Shown here piece by piece: positions 32,870 through 44,151 of a stretch of DNA of 64,000 bases (its first letter is position 1; the number at the start of each line of letters is the position of its first letter). Origin of the DNA: Platerodrilus igneus (Eukaryota; Arthropoda; Insecta; Coleoptera; Lycidae); NCBI GenBank assembly GCA_036346225.1, contig JARFIW010001176.1, forward strand, positions 2,493,884-2,557,883, read 5' to 3'. The notes beneath the pieces were generated by a model. That model had not been told where the DNA came from and did not search any database. It saw only the letters and a list, made by a program, of their open reading frames with translations. The translations under genes and the position numbers were made by a program.

Positions 32870-33742
32870 CTATGTCAGCCCCTGGATAACTACGACAGCT
32901 TTGACTTGGTTTCTAAATCTTTGTTTAACTAAAATATAATCTATTTGGTATCTAGCCCTATCACCTGGCGCTTTCCAGGTATATCTTCTCCTAACATGTT
33001 GTTCGAATAGGGTGTTTGCAGTTACTAATCTATGTTCCTGACAAAACTCAACTAATCTTTTTCCTCTATCATTTCGTCTGCCATGCCCAAATTTTCCTAC
33101 CATTTCTCCCTCACTACCTTCTCCCACTGACGCATTAAAATCGCCCATAACTATTAAATTCTCATCTCCTTTTACTTTTCTCACTATACTATTTATATCC
33201 TCGTATACCTTTTCTACTTCCTCATCCTCGTACTGAGTTGTTGGCATGTAAACCTGTACTAAAACAGTGTCTGTGGGTTTTGTACTCAATCTAACCATAA
33301 TTATTCTATCACTAAATTGTAAGTACTCTTTAACTTTATGCCCTAATCTTTTACCTAACACTATTCCTACCCCTGCCTGTCCATTAGTTGAAGAAGTTGT
33401 AATTATTCTATAATTATCTTTCCAAAAGTCATTTCTATCTGGCCATCTCACCTCACTAATACCTAAAATGTCCAGCCTTCCTTTTTTCATTTCGACTAAT
33501 AAATTCATTAACTTATCTACTCTTAGTAATGACCTTACATTCCAAGTCCCTATCACTAAATCGAACTGTTGTTTTATATTCTTACGAGGACGAGCCCCAA
33601 GTACTCCCTCCCGGAGATCCGAACGAGGGAGTATTTTACCTCCGGACAAGAATTTTACTTGTGAGCTCTCCATCATATATATTGCGTGTTTTAGGCCACG
33701 CACACCTGGGAAATATTGTGCTAGGTTCCCATATCTTTCCAC
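32870..33742 (-). CDS. LINE-1 copy C endonuclease domain (open frame)
   Basis: A 290-residue open frame encodes an exonuclease-endonuclease-phosphatase domain that nicks target DNA for LINE integration. In order: VIGTWNVRSLLRVDK at about residue 63, LDILGISEVRWPDRN with the catalytic glutamate, QAGVGIVLGKRLG, VYMPTTQYEDEEVE, NLIVMGDFNASVGEG with aspartate and asparagine, and RARYQIDYILVKQRFRNQVK. The final SDH motif lies beyond the frame: the C-terminus shifts at VVVIQGLT, where copy B reads IDSDHNL. All but that last block is intact. The upstream MERYGNLAQYF segment is shared with copies B and D, supporting the start. Confidence 0.85.
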   Translation of the reverse strand: MERYGNLAQYFPGVRGLKHAIYMMESSQVKFLSGGKILPRSDLREGVLGARPRKNIKQQFDLVIGTWNVRSLLRVDKLMNLLVEMKKGRLDILGISEVRWPDRNDFWKDNYRIITTSSTNGQAGVGIVLGKRLGHKVKEYLQFSDRIIMVRLSTKPTDTVLVQVYMPTTQYEDEEVEKVYEDINSIVRKVKGDENLIVMGDFNASVGEGSEGEMVGKFGHGRRNDRGKRLVEFCQEHRLVTANTLFEQHVRRRYTWKAPGDRARYQIDYILVKQRFRNQVKAVVVIQGLT

Positions 33743-33955
33743 AACGCAGCTTTAAAGATTTTAGAAAAAAGCCGTATTCGTCACGGCCAACCCCCAACAA
33801 GCTTGTAAATTGTTGAAGATCGCCCGAGACCAACCGACCCTACTCCAATATATTTTAGCCAGCAAGGCTGCTGCCCTTAGCTGCGCCTTTTAATCGCCTT
33901 TTACGATAAGCAGGCCTACTATAGTAGTATTCTTTATCCCCTACTATAGGGATAT

Positions 33956-34912
33956 TGTTTATGCTAAAATAATGTTAAGTTGTAAGGTTCTTGCATACAA
34001 ATAACTTTCACGTATCTTTTTTTTTCTGTCTCCTACGGTTAAAAAGTAATCTTATTTTTCCGATGCCTTGGATATGATATATATTCTTATGTAATCTAAT
34101 AAGCTAATTCCTTTTTCAAATGAGTTTTGTCAGCATATAGTGTCTTCTTACAACTATATCGATTTTCCATACCTTAAAAGATAAAGTATTTACGGAATTA
34201 CTTTGTACATTAAAATAACTGGAAAATTCGCATCATCGATGATTGTGAGAAATTCCGAAAGGATTTATCGAGTCTTACTCATAGAATCGAACACGATACC
34301 AATCCATGGTCCCTCTTTCTAGAAATAATCAGAATTTAAAGTTGCTTACATTGTTGATTACTTAGATAATGCTAACACAATTCCCATTAGCAACTCGCCC
34401 ACCTTGTCAGTAAACAGCAATTTAGTTTTTGCATGTAATTACCACTTCTCACACAAACACGATTTATTATGAACAAACTTCAAACTATTTCTTCAAATTA
34501 ATGAGGTTTCTAGCTGTACTAATTATTTACAAAGCAATTACGGACTTTTGTTGGTTTACTTTGACGAAACGATTTTAGTACATAATAAATCAAACATTAC
34601 AATCTAAAATATCTTCATTTTAATAATGCTGCATGACGCTTTGAAAATTAGAATATAAAACTTAACGACAACGACCTAACATATACGTAAATTTGTTCTA
34701 TAAAAGATGGTATTATTGAACCCAAGCCCATAATAAATGATGTTTTCTTTAAATCCTTGAAATATCTTTTTAATCAAGATTTGCTGCCGTTGTGCCGTTG
34801 TAGCGTGGGATTTGAACAGCAATATAATGCAACAAAGTATACCTAAATGTTTCCTAATTCAGAAATAGTTATTAATAAGTATGGGAGTTTTTATTAACTT
34901 TTTTCTACCATT
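33956..34912. other. Non-coding stretch
   Basis: No gene or shared repeat is recognised between LINE-1 copies C and E. Confidence 0.45.
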
Positions 34913-34957
34913 CAACATCATCATTTTGCTTTCGACCTTACTTAAGGTTGGTTTGAC

Positions 34958-35831
34958 TAGGGATGGACACGAACCGAACAGGTTCGAGGTTCGGTTCGAA
35001 AAATCGAACCGAACCGAACCGAACCGGACATTTTATTTTCGAACCGAACCTCGAACCGTACCGGCAAATTTTTCGAACCGAACCGAACCTAGCTCAAGGT
35101 TCGGTCCGGTTCGGTTCGAAAGGTTCGATTTTTTAAATAAAAATTTAGTTTAAAAATTTAATTTTCACTAAAAACATGTTAATCTTAATTTCTCCCAAAT
35201 GCACATTTTAAAATCTCTAGTCGCGAGCATATAAGAAATAGAACGATTTTCTAATGTACATGGTCATCGAGTTTTAAGCCAATAGGTAAAAATGTAATAG
35301 GTATTAGTGTTACATATCTAATAAATTTTGTAATCGGGGCACGTTTGTAGATAAAAGTTTTTTACTAAAACTAAAATAAAAGTAATCGTGTGATATCGTT
35401 CTTGCACGGTAAAATGGCATTAGTAAAAATCATCAAATATTAACACATTCTAAATTTTAGAGGTGGCTTTCACTATTAACCTAATTGTAATTAGGCTTTG
35501 TTAAAGATAGTACGTAATGAAAAATCAAACATGGAAAAATAGTATTAATATGATTTATGCTACTAAAATCTAAAGCAAATTAATGTTGGGTTTATTTGAA
35601 AGTAGCAACTACTAAATATAAAAACTACATTAAACATTTAAATTGTTGTAGTTAAACGCACTAGTTGTTTAAAATATCAAAATGTCGAACCGGTTCGGTT
35701 CGGTTCGGGGTTCGGTTCGTTTTTTTCGAACCGAACCGGAATATATTTTTTCGAACCGAACCTCGAACCGAACCGGACTAAAAAGTTTTCGAACCGAACC
35801 GAACCTTGCCCTAGGTTCGAATCCATCACTA
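34958..35831. mobile_element. GAACC-rich hAT-type non-autonomous element, copy 2
   Basis: This 874-bp element has ends TAGGGATGG...CCATCACTA and a perfect 8-bp duplication GGTTTGAC (34950-34957 and 35832-35839). It matches copy 1 at both ends and lacks the mariner and PLE insertions, so it supplies their empty sites. The apparent NRTEPNRT-type peptides are products of the GAACC array, not genes. Confidence 0.93.
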
Positions 35832-36239
35832 GGTTTGACGCAGCTCTACTTCTTTTCTATTCTGGGCTAATCTAAAAAGTTCTACATACCCTTCACAACC
35901 TAAATTTCTAATAATTCGACTAATATAGCTTAGTCTAAGTCTTCCTATACTCTTCTATCTTTTTCCTATCTACCTGGCTCTACATAGATATTAGTAACCT
36001 GATGGTTGTTAAAGAACTCCAACATGTTTACACGATTCCCATTTATAAGGAAATGAAATATTACCTGCTTATCCCCTCCAAAAAAAAGAAAATTGTTAAA
36101 TTATATGTTATGGTAAGTCTTAGACAACGAATCGCTGCCAACATACCAGACCGCTAACTAACTGTAAGTTATGTCATGCTGACTTTTAGTTAACTGGTTA
36201 TTATTTTTTTTTTGTTTTGTTTTCGAACTTATCTAAGGT

Positions 36240-36770
36240 AGGTTTGACGCAGCTCTAAATTCTTTTCTATTCTGAGCTAGTCTAAAAAGGTCTACATATA
36301 TTTCATAACCTAAATATCTAATAATTGACTAATATAGCTTTGTCTTCTAGATCTTCCTACTCTATTTTTATTTGGTAGTCTATAATCTAAGACCTTACTA
36401 AATAGTCTTAACGGGTGCCCTATCATTCCATCTCTGCTAACCTTTAATTGTTTCCACATATAGGGTTCCTCACCTATCCTTCTATAAACCTCCTCATTTG
36501 TTACTCTATCTGTCCAACTAATCTGTAACATTCTTCTATAACACCAAGTTTCAAAAGCTTCTATCTTTTTCTTATCTACATCTTTAATTGTCCAAGTCTT
36601 ACTACCGTATAATAGAATGCTCCACACATACGACTTTAAGAAACTTTTTCTATTATCTAAACTAATACTATTAGCTATTAGTAAGTTTTTCTTTTTTAAA
36701 AACATTTTTTTAGCTTGAGCTATTGTAGCTATTATATCCCTTCTGCTACGTCCGTCCTTTGTAATTATAC
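36240..36770 (-). pseudogene. LINE-1 copy E C-terminal arm
   Basis: The frame 36705-36310 holds FLKKKNLLIANSISLDNRKS, KKIEAFETWCYRRMLQISWT, DRVTNEEVYRRIGEEPYMWK and VLDYRLPNKNRVGRSRR, the conserved tail of RTE-like polyproteins. It shifts frame near YISQLLDI and then continues to LFRLAQNRKEF and a stop near 36237. Confidence 0.85.
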
Positions 36771-36773
36771 TAC

Positions 36774-37904
36774 TGTAACACCCAAGAACCTTTTTAAATT
36801 AATTTAATTTTCAAATAATATTTTCGGCCAATCATAAATAATCCTATCTAAAATATAACCTATCAATAACCAGTAATTAATACAATTAACCAATCCTAGT
36901 TCGACTTTGGTGTGACAATTGACACTTTAAATTCACATAATCTATTAACTACACTCTAACATCCCGTGAAATGTAGAAGATTTTAAATTAGGCGCCAAAG
37001 GGAAATACTCATTTGTTCGAGAAAATTCCAAAACCGGAAACACGTAATAAAATGTTATTTTTCGTGATATCTATAAAAATATTAACAGGAAATAGTTCAA
37101 AATATTGCAAAATAACTTAAATTTAATTATAGGACAGGTTCAATTAGCAATTGCAATAATAAAAATGGATTTATACATTAACCTGAAAACACGTGTTGGA
37201 ATGATATATAATGGTGTAATATGGAAGGTTCGTAATTGGCCAGAACAATCACGTGATAAAAGGTATATAAATAAGAGAACGAATAAATTAACACCTAATA
37301 TATTCAACCCACGAAGACAATACACAAAGGTAACAGATATATTAAATAAAATAAAAATAATACACCCATAGTTAGGGCCAGCTACACGGCAATGGCGCGT
37401 AACTACCGTGGTTATGTAATCGCATAGAAATTAAAGTGAAATATAAATAAAAAAATATGGGTATTACGGGACGATTAGTGGAGTTAAACAATGAATACAG
37501 AACAATATAATTAAACGACAACAGGTTTAAGTTGTAGAGCGGGTAATGGTTAGAGACGCTGGCTTGTTAACGGCATAGAATATGATAACCCAACATACTT
37601 TTATGGTTCAATTTTGATTATTTGATGGACGTTTGTATTTTGGAAGTTCGACTCCCAAACTGGGGGTTGGTACAGAAGTAGCGAGATATCCAGAGTTCTA
37701 AGCACTAAAGTTTCCAATAACCGTATTAACAGTTACAAACCTGGTGAGAATAAATTACTTTGGAGGCCATTGGTTTAGGATGAAGAAATAGTGGGTATTA
37801 TATACCCTACACAGGTATTGAGTGAATTTTTGCATACATGATTCGAGAGAACTGACGTGTATTTGCATGCATACACGGGGTTTGCAAGTATGAATTAATA
37901 TATA

Positions 37905-37946
<42 letters not shown>

Positions 37947-38575
37947 CTTTTAAAATGAATATGTCAAGTGCTAGAGTAAGATTGGAATTCTTGAACTTTA
38001 TTAACGTTATTACTTTTGTTAAGGGTTTATAGAAAATATGAGTTATTGGCTATGTTTCAATTGGAAGCCAATCTGTTTAAATGTCAAATTTGCAATGTTT
38101 AGTAGAATGTAATTACCCGATTTAAGGGGGCTTTAGTTAAATAAGAAATATGAATTTTATTGCATTCAAGTATGTCAATATAGTAAATGTATATAGTTAT
38201 ATCACCACAATAAAGGTTATTAAATTCCTTATTTGATAATTTTGAGATATATAATTTAAAGAGGTTTGTTGAAATACATTTAAGGTACAGATACTTTGTA
38301 AACTTTTGGGTAAATTAACTCACCAGTATCGGTTTCAGAATTCTAGGCCTATCCACCCGGGACATGTCCATGTCCTCTCCGCTGTAGAGTAGCCGAGGCG
38401 TTTGAAGAAAGTAAGAGTAAATACTATTGAAATAGGTAAGTGGACCCTTATATTGCAATTTAGAACCATAAAAAGTGATATAGAATTGGCGTTTGATTAT
38501 ATATGTATTAGGTAACTCGTTCCTTGTTTCTTTGACTGATACAGATAGATCAGGAAGAGGGGGTGAAGTGTTACA
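36774..38575. mobile_element. LTR-like unit (probable solo LTR), 1802 bp
   Basis: Ends are TGTAACACCC and GTGTTACA, that is TG...CA with a short inverted repeat, and a CTAC duplication flanks it (36770-36773 and 38576-38579). No retroviral-type gene is inside, so a large solo LTR is the simplest reading. It includes an AT-dinucleotide run (about 37910-37942) and a tRNA-like patch at 37530-37680. An alternative is a non-autonomous LTR element; no internal repeat supporting that is seen. Confidence 0.7.
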
Positions 38576-38579
38576 CTAC

Positions 38580-39608
38580 CTAAATAGCAAAATTCATCTA
38601 CCTCCTCTAACTCGATATTATTTATTTTTAATTTTGGTTTAGAACTAGGCTGTAACTCACTTCTCATTATCTTTGTCTGTCCTGAATTAATTCTCATACT
38701 ATAGTTACCCCCTGTAGTATCTCATCCAAAATATTTAAAAACCCCCAACTCTTTTGTAGACTCTGCTATAATGGCTATATTATCTGCACAACGTAACATG
38801 TTTATTTTTTGTCCCTGTACACTAATACCTATCTCCTTTCTCTCTCTAACTAAGTTTAAAGTTTCCTCAATATAAACATTAAAAATCAAGGGAGATAGTA
38901 TACAGCCCTGTCTATCACCATTTCTAATCTTAGATTTCTTTTCTATTTCATCAAGTCTAATTACTACGCTTTGGTTTTATATAGACTGTAAATAATTTTC
39001 TATCCCTTTGAGAGATTTCTATTTTCGCAAAACCCTGAATATAACAATCCTAATTAACCCTATTAAATGCTTTTTCTAAATCTACAAACGCGAAATGAGT
39101 CTTTTTATTTTTTGTAACCTTTTTTCGATAATTACCCTAATCATTAGTATCGGCACTCTAGTCCTTTCTGTCTTTACGAAAACCATATTGGTCCTCGTCC
39201 TAAATAATTCTCAGTCAAAGCTTCTACTCTATTTTTAATTATTATTGTTTGTATTTTGATAACGTGGGAAGTTAAAGTAACAGTTCAAAAATTCTCACAC
39301 CTATCAGCTCCTGACTTTTTGAGATAATAATATTTTTTTCGAAATCTATTGGGACCTTATCTGTGTCATATATTACTTTTACTAGTTCATATAATCTGTC
39401 TAAAGTTTTCTGCTTGCATATTTTATTAATTCTGTGGGTATATCGTCTATCCCTGGCGCTTTATTTAAGTTTAAGATCCTAATAGCTCTATCAAATTCCT
39501 CTCTTAATATTGAGAACCCTATTTCTATATTCTCTTCTTGGTCTTTCTCTAACTCATCCATATCGTCTCTCTTATATAAATCTTATAAATTTCTTTTCAA
39601 TCTATATA
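38580..39608 (-). pseudogene. LINE-1 copy E reverse transcriptase, upstream part
   Basis: Decayed frames match copy C: SSKPKLKINNIELEEVDEFC (38580-38660), an NSGQTKIMRSEL segment missing from copy C, then a FADD-equivalent stretch near 38790 now reading CADNIA, QGCILSPLIFNVYIEE (about 38905-38860), and KAPGIDDIPTELIKY near 39450. Many small deletions are present. Confidence 0.8.
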
Positions 39609-42045
39609 TATTAGTGCTAGTGGGTTTTTAATGACTCATTAAAAAAACGATTAGTGACGTCATCGGAGTGAGGGAGATGCAGGTGGTGATCTCTCAAACT
39701 CTATTTGGCGTCTACTCTGAAACTACTGCTGGCTATCCTGATACGTGTGTTCAGTAATATCTGTTTCTAATAGTAGCATAACCTGAAATACCCCGCCCGT
39801 GTATAGTTTGTTTACGGGGTTGTGGAAGTGCATTTCAGATGTGTTGTTTACAAAAATTATTCATAATTGCATCATAAAGTACAATTCGATTCATAACACA
39901 TTTCCATGCATGTTATTTTTTAAACATTTTTCTGATATTATGATTATATTGAAATAATCAAGGCGTTCTGCGCCAATAAAACGACTTCATCCTTGTAGTG
40001 AAGGGGAATCGACAGTCTTCCAACTAAGCTAGGGGTCTATTCCTCGAGTAGAGCTTTTGAGGAGTGGACGTGAGTTTCATAACAAAAATATTGTTTTGTA
40101 TACTGTTTCTCAAATAAAAATAGGGGGTGCAAAAGGGGTGCCACAAAGTCCTAGAATTGATAAAGTACGGGTTACCCTAAGGGAAAACTTGGAAATCCTC
40201 AGGGGAAGAAAATCGCTTTTACTGCGAACACGCAGGATCTGAAAGAAAACAAAGTTATTATATAACGAAGAACACAAGAGATAACCTCTTGCTACCTTAT
40301 ACAATAAAGAAAAAGAGTAGCTATTAATACCTATAATTTAAACATCAATAGCAAAAGGAAATTTAAATATCAAGTTCCTTGAAAGCACTGTTTAGTACTT
40401 CCTCATTGTATCACAATCAACAACCTTGTTCTTTATAAAAGGAGCTATATTCTCTTTAAACTTATTTATTTCTACCTTTGAACGCACCTGACCAAAATAA
40501 AACAGTTGTTCAATTAAATCAAATGATGGTTCTTTAATTAAATTTACCTTTTTCTGTTTTAAAATTTATATACAAAAATGTACAATAAAAAACGTGGTAT
40601 AATCCTTTAGACTCAGATATTTAAATATGAGAATTTTGATAATTTCTACTAGGAATCAAAATGTTTACAATGAATTAAATATGACCGTAAAGTTTTTAAA
40701 TACCCAAAATGCACAGATCTGTTTACCTTGGTTTACAAATATTTGTTATATATTCAAAGCTAAATAAATATAGTTCTCATAATTACTTTATGTATTACTG
40801 AACTTGAATGAAATACTTTTCCGGACTAAATAAAGAAATTAATAATCTTAATTATTTGCAGTAATCTCAAACGTAAGCAATAATTTATACTATAATGAAA
40901 TTCAAAGGATAAAAGTTTTTTGGACTTCCTCGTAAACAAATTAGAAAACGTTACCATTTTAGTTTCAAATTTTCGCCTCGTTGTCAACTTATTCAGAACA
41001 GCTGTTGTCAGGTCAATTCCTTAGGCTAACGCTTATCTTAGCAACTGGTTGTACTTTGAAGTTTAACTACAACAAATACTTTGTTGAGACCACATGTGCT
41101 AGCCTGCGATTCTTGGACTAACAAGTGACGTCGGCGAACTTTCCACATCTGAATTTTACAAAACGTAAGCTTGAGCTTCTTTTCAACTAATGACGAATTA
41201 CATGCATTATAGTGTATTATACTGGACCATTATAGGGAACCATTTTCATCAACTTGTGCAATCCATCGAAGTAAATCGAAACATAAAATCAATCCATAAA
41301 ACGTACCATTCAATGTATATCACTTTCGACTCTTCTTTAACTTCTCTTAAAGCGAGATTATCTAATGGTAAACTGAGAAATTAAAACGTGATATCTGAAT
41401 TTGTAAATTCGTAACCTTATAAATTGTGAATTAGTGAAATTAAAAATTAGTAAAAGTGTGAGTTATCGAGATCAAAAATTAGTCGGTGAGTTATTGTTAT
41501 CGGTGAGCTATCGTAATCGGTGAGCGCGTTATCAGAAACAAACAAAAGTCAAGTGCATTCAGCACTTGATTACTCTGCCACGTCTACAGCGACGCGTAGA
41601 CCGCTGGCTCGGACTTTTTTTAGGCCCATGCTGCTTCTAACTACAGCGAGTGGTCAAGCCAGCCTGACCCTTCCGTCGACGGAATGCGCACAAGGCACAA
41701 AAATCGTCTGACATTGAGAATGCAGTTTAAATGACTGATGTTTACGAATAAAGCCTATATTATTATTATTAATTAATATATGACTCGTGATTGGACTATA
41801 CGGTACTGATCTGAACATTTATTAACATCCTGAAATTAATTGTTTTTTTGAATAAACAATGCATTGTATTTTATAATTACAATTATAAGCTTTTATAATC
41901 GTAAAAAAATTGTTACATTATAACGTGTTTCCAGTAAACTTCCCAACCTATGACACAGATCAAAGGGTGTAGTACTGCTTCTGTTAATATCTGCTCCGTC
42001 ATAAATTAAATTATTAAAGGGTTTTGCAGTATGTATAGTGGTAAA
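39609..42045. other. Non-coding stretch
   Basis: No supported gene. Near 41483-41520, TCGGTGAG recurs three times about 17-19 bases apart. TCAAGTGC-ATTCA-GCACTTGA (41549-41569) is a perfect short hairpin. The frame at 41520-41711 is followed by an AATAAAG at about 41748 but resembles nothing known. Confidence 0.4.
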
Positions 42046-42499
42046 TATACAGCGTGCCCAAGATTAGGATGAACAATATGGGGATCTCAGAAACTGTAAA
42101 AATTACAAAGACGGTTAAATTATAAAAAAGTTGTGCAATTTGGGGGTCAATAATATGCTGTTGAGAAAATCCCAAAATTCAGCTTACTTCCGGAGATATT
42201 TGAATATATCCGAAATATCGCAATTTTGTTTATATTTTTTATGAAGTTATGTGTAAACATATAAAAACAAAAGGTACTTTGTCATTGTCACTATTTTAGA
42301 TGTACAAGACAGCGTTTACCAATTTTCTATAGGACGTTTCGTTTCGAAGAAACTTTAAATAGCCCATATAAAAGTATGCTCTCTATTAAATAGTATTTTC
42401 TTATGCAAATTCAATGATGTATAGCGTAGTATGACTGTCATGTGTTTTTATTTAAAGAAAAAGGCTCCCCAATAAATTTCCAAGATTTTGGTGTTATTT

Positions 42500-42980
42500 T
42501 AGTAATTTAATTATTTTAATGTAATTAATCATGTTTTGAAGCAAAGTGGAACAGTCTTACAATAAACGTTCCAAAATATTACCTCCATTTTCTAGACAGC
42601 AGTATGCTCGTTTCACTGTACAATTTAACACACGAATTAACATTTAAGGAGTTATTTTATTGAACGCTGCTCGTACAGATAAAAGCAATTGTTCCTCATT
42701 TTCAAAATTTTCCTCGTATACTTAATTCTTTATGTAACCAATCAAAAAAAAGTTCAAACGGATTAAGTCTGGTGACAGTGTTTCACTATGAGTTTAAAAA
42801 ATTGTTTTGGAAACAGCTTATTTAAATAATGACAAACATCTTTGAAGTTATGTACTTGGGCACCATCTTGTTGCAACCAGCAATCATGTACAACACCCAA
42901 CGGTTAATTGTCTAATGCGTCTTGCAGATCCTGTCGCAGAACGTCAAAGTAATGGTCTAAATTTAGGGAAGCGCGATGGA
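42500..42980 (-). pseudogene. Decayed ITm transposase fragment
   Basis: On the minus strand, CWLQQDGAQVHN (about 42840-42885) matches the second catalytic block of insect ITm transposases, and SPDLIRLNFFLIGYIKN (about 42725-42775) matches the third block with the catalytic acid changed. VYEENFENEEQLLLSVRAAF follows. It resembles the family of the 5.67-7.84 kb element but is far more decayed. CAGCGTGCCCAAGATTAGG near 42051 may be its 3' terminal repeat. Confidence 0.6.
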
Positions 42981-43009
42981 TAAAAAGACCGATTACCCTG
43001 ATGCGAAAA

Positions 43010-43290
43010 ATATCACAAACACAAACACATACGCACGCACGCACTCAAGCACGTACGTACGCACACACGCACATACACACACGCACGTACGTATGCACGC
43101 ACGCACTCGCACGCACACACTCAAGCACGTACGTATCCACACACGCACACACACATACATACACACACACAAACACACATACGCACGCATGCTCGCACGC
43201 ACCCACCCGCACGCACGCGCGCACGCGTGCACCCGCGCACGCACGTTATCACCCATGCATGCACGTACGCGCGCACGCCACACACACAAT
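43010..43290 (+). repeat. CA/CG-rich microsatellite
   Basis: About 280 bp of ACGC, ACAC and ACGT tetramers. It gives long artificial frames in several phases rich in Arg, Thr, His or Cys. Confidence 0.95.
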
Positions 43291-43349
43291 GTTTGTGTTA
43301 CTGTTGTTGTTCTGATTTTGGTGTCTATTTCTAGTAAATATACGTGTAT

Positions 43350-43700
43350 GCAGCTAAGAATTTAATCACTGTTCGTGCTTTATTTACAAAAATTAAAGAC
43401 ACAAATCGTCCTTTGCTGACAAGAAAAGTTATTTATAAAATAAATTGTTTAAAGTGTGATTTTTCATACATAGGTCAAACTTCACGAAATTTAAATCAAA
43501 TGGTCACACAGCATAAAAGTGACATCAAAAGAAAACCCAAAGCCTGTGCTTTGGCACTCATGCTCTTGATAATGACCATAATTTAGATTTTAAAAGTCCA
43601 AAAATTATAGAAATTGAAATGAACGATTAAATATCTTTTATTGAAACGTGCTATATTTACAAAAACTCAAAATCTATGAATAAAGGAGCGATATAGGTAA
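43350..43700 (+). pseudogene. Penelope-like element GIY-YIG endonuclease fragment
   Basis: The peptide KVIYKINCLKCDFSYIGQTS shows the zinc-finger-like CxxC and the YIGQT of the Penelope GIY-YIG endonuclease, which nicks the target for insertion. A histidine (TQHKSDIK) and, after a frame change at about 43555, an FIETCYIYKNSKSMNK segment follow as in Penelope C-termini. LLTRKVIYK is preceded by FTKIKDTNRP, the usual junction with the RT domain, but the RT itself is absent: the microsatellite abuts it. A TAA interrupts at about 43628. Confidence 0.85.
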
Positions 43701-43705
43701 TCTTA

Positions 43706-44150
43706 ACTTTATGTACACATATCTGTTAAATATTAAAGCAAGATATAAAGCCAAAGTTAAAATAAAACAAAAAATTTGATAAATATACAAAAAGTAATAC
43801 CAAGTTCTACATTCCCTGAAACATAGTAAATATAAAAATAAGTCATAGCTTTTATATTGTTTGGAAACAATGATGAACATACACAACCATATACACACTA
43901 CTACTACTACACAAAAATTATACACAACTACAATAACTAATGAAACAAAATAAGTGAAAATGACATATTAATCAAGAAATGACACCAGTCAAGTCAATAT
44001 TTTGCCTATAAATCTAAACATATTTTCAAATTTTATTTTAATATCATGTACTTAATTTCCCACTAATCTCAATGTAAGAAGTTTTATTTTTACATTATTT
44101 GTACCATTCAAATGTTGCATTTATAGTTAAGCCTTCAACAAAGCATAGAA
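43706..44150. other. Non-coding stretch
   Basis: AT-rich sequence without a recognised feature between the PLE fragment and LINE-1 copy D. Confidence 0.4.
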
Positions 44151-44151
44151 C

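Larger units (their letters stand above)
31150..33955 (-). mobile_element. LINE-1 copy C: longest 5' part of the RTE-like family
   Basis: The minus strand begins at about 33955 with CCCTATAGTAGGGG, then the family 5' UTR, a full endonuclease frame, linker and RT. After the RT a segment of about 50 bp present in copy E is missing near 31400. The copy is cut at about 31150 by a hAT element inside FLKSYVWSVLLY. It is the best reference for the family's coding part. Confidence 0.9.
34913..39608 (-). mobile_element. LINE-1 copy E, carrying two nested insertions
   Basis: One LINE copy runs from about 39608 (5'-truncated just before the MDELEN region) to an ATG tail at about 34913-34925. It is split by an LTR-like unit (36774-38575, CTAC duplication) exactly between the EVDEFCYLGS and TKDGRSRRD segments, and by a GAACC hAT (34958-35831, GGTTTGAC duplication) near its 3' end. 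Joining the flanks restores the order seen in copy C. The 3' end has two successive C-terminal-like modules (36370-36240 and 35985-35832) with the untranslated stretch between them. Confidence 0.85.

Noticed and set aside
32870..33742. A host gene for craniofacial development protein 2
   Set aside because: That label is often given to RTE-type endonuclease frames; here it is followed by RT and occurs in several copies.
37105..37371. Two opposite frames inside the 1.8-kb LTR-like unit
   Set aside because: They overlap on opposite strands, resemble nothing known and lack start or poly(A) context.
41520..41711. 63-residue frame with a nearby AATAAAG
   Set aside because: Low complexity (Ser/Thr/Ala), no family match; noted only as part of a non-coding stretch.
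42976..43365. Long Arg/Thr/His- and Cys-rich frames on both strands
   Set aside because: They are translations of a CA/CG-rich microsatellite in different phases.
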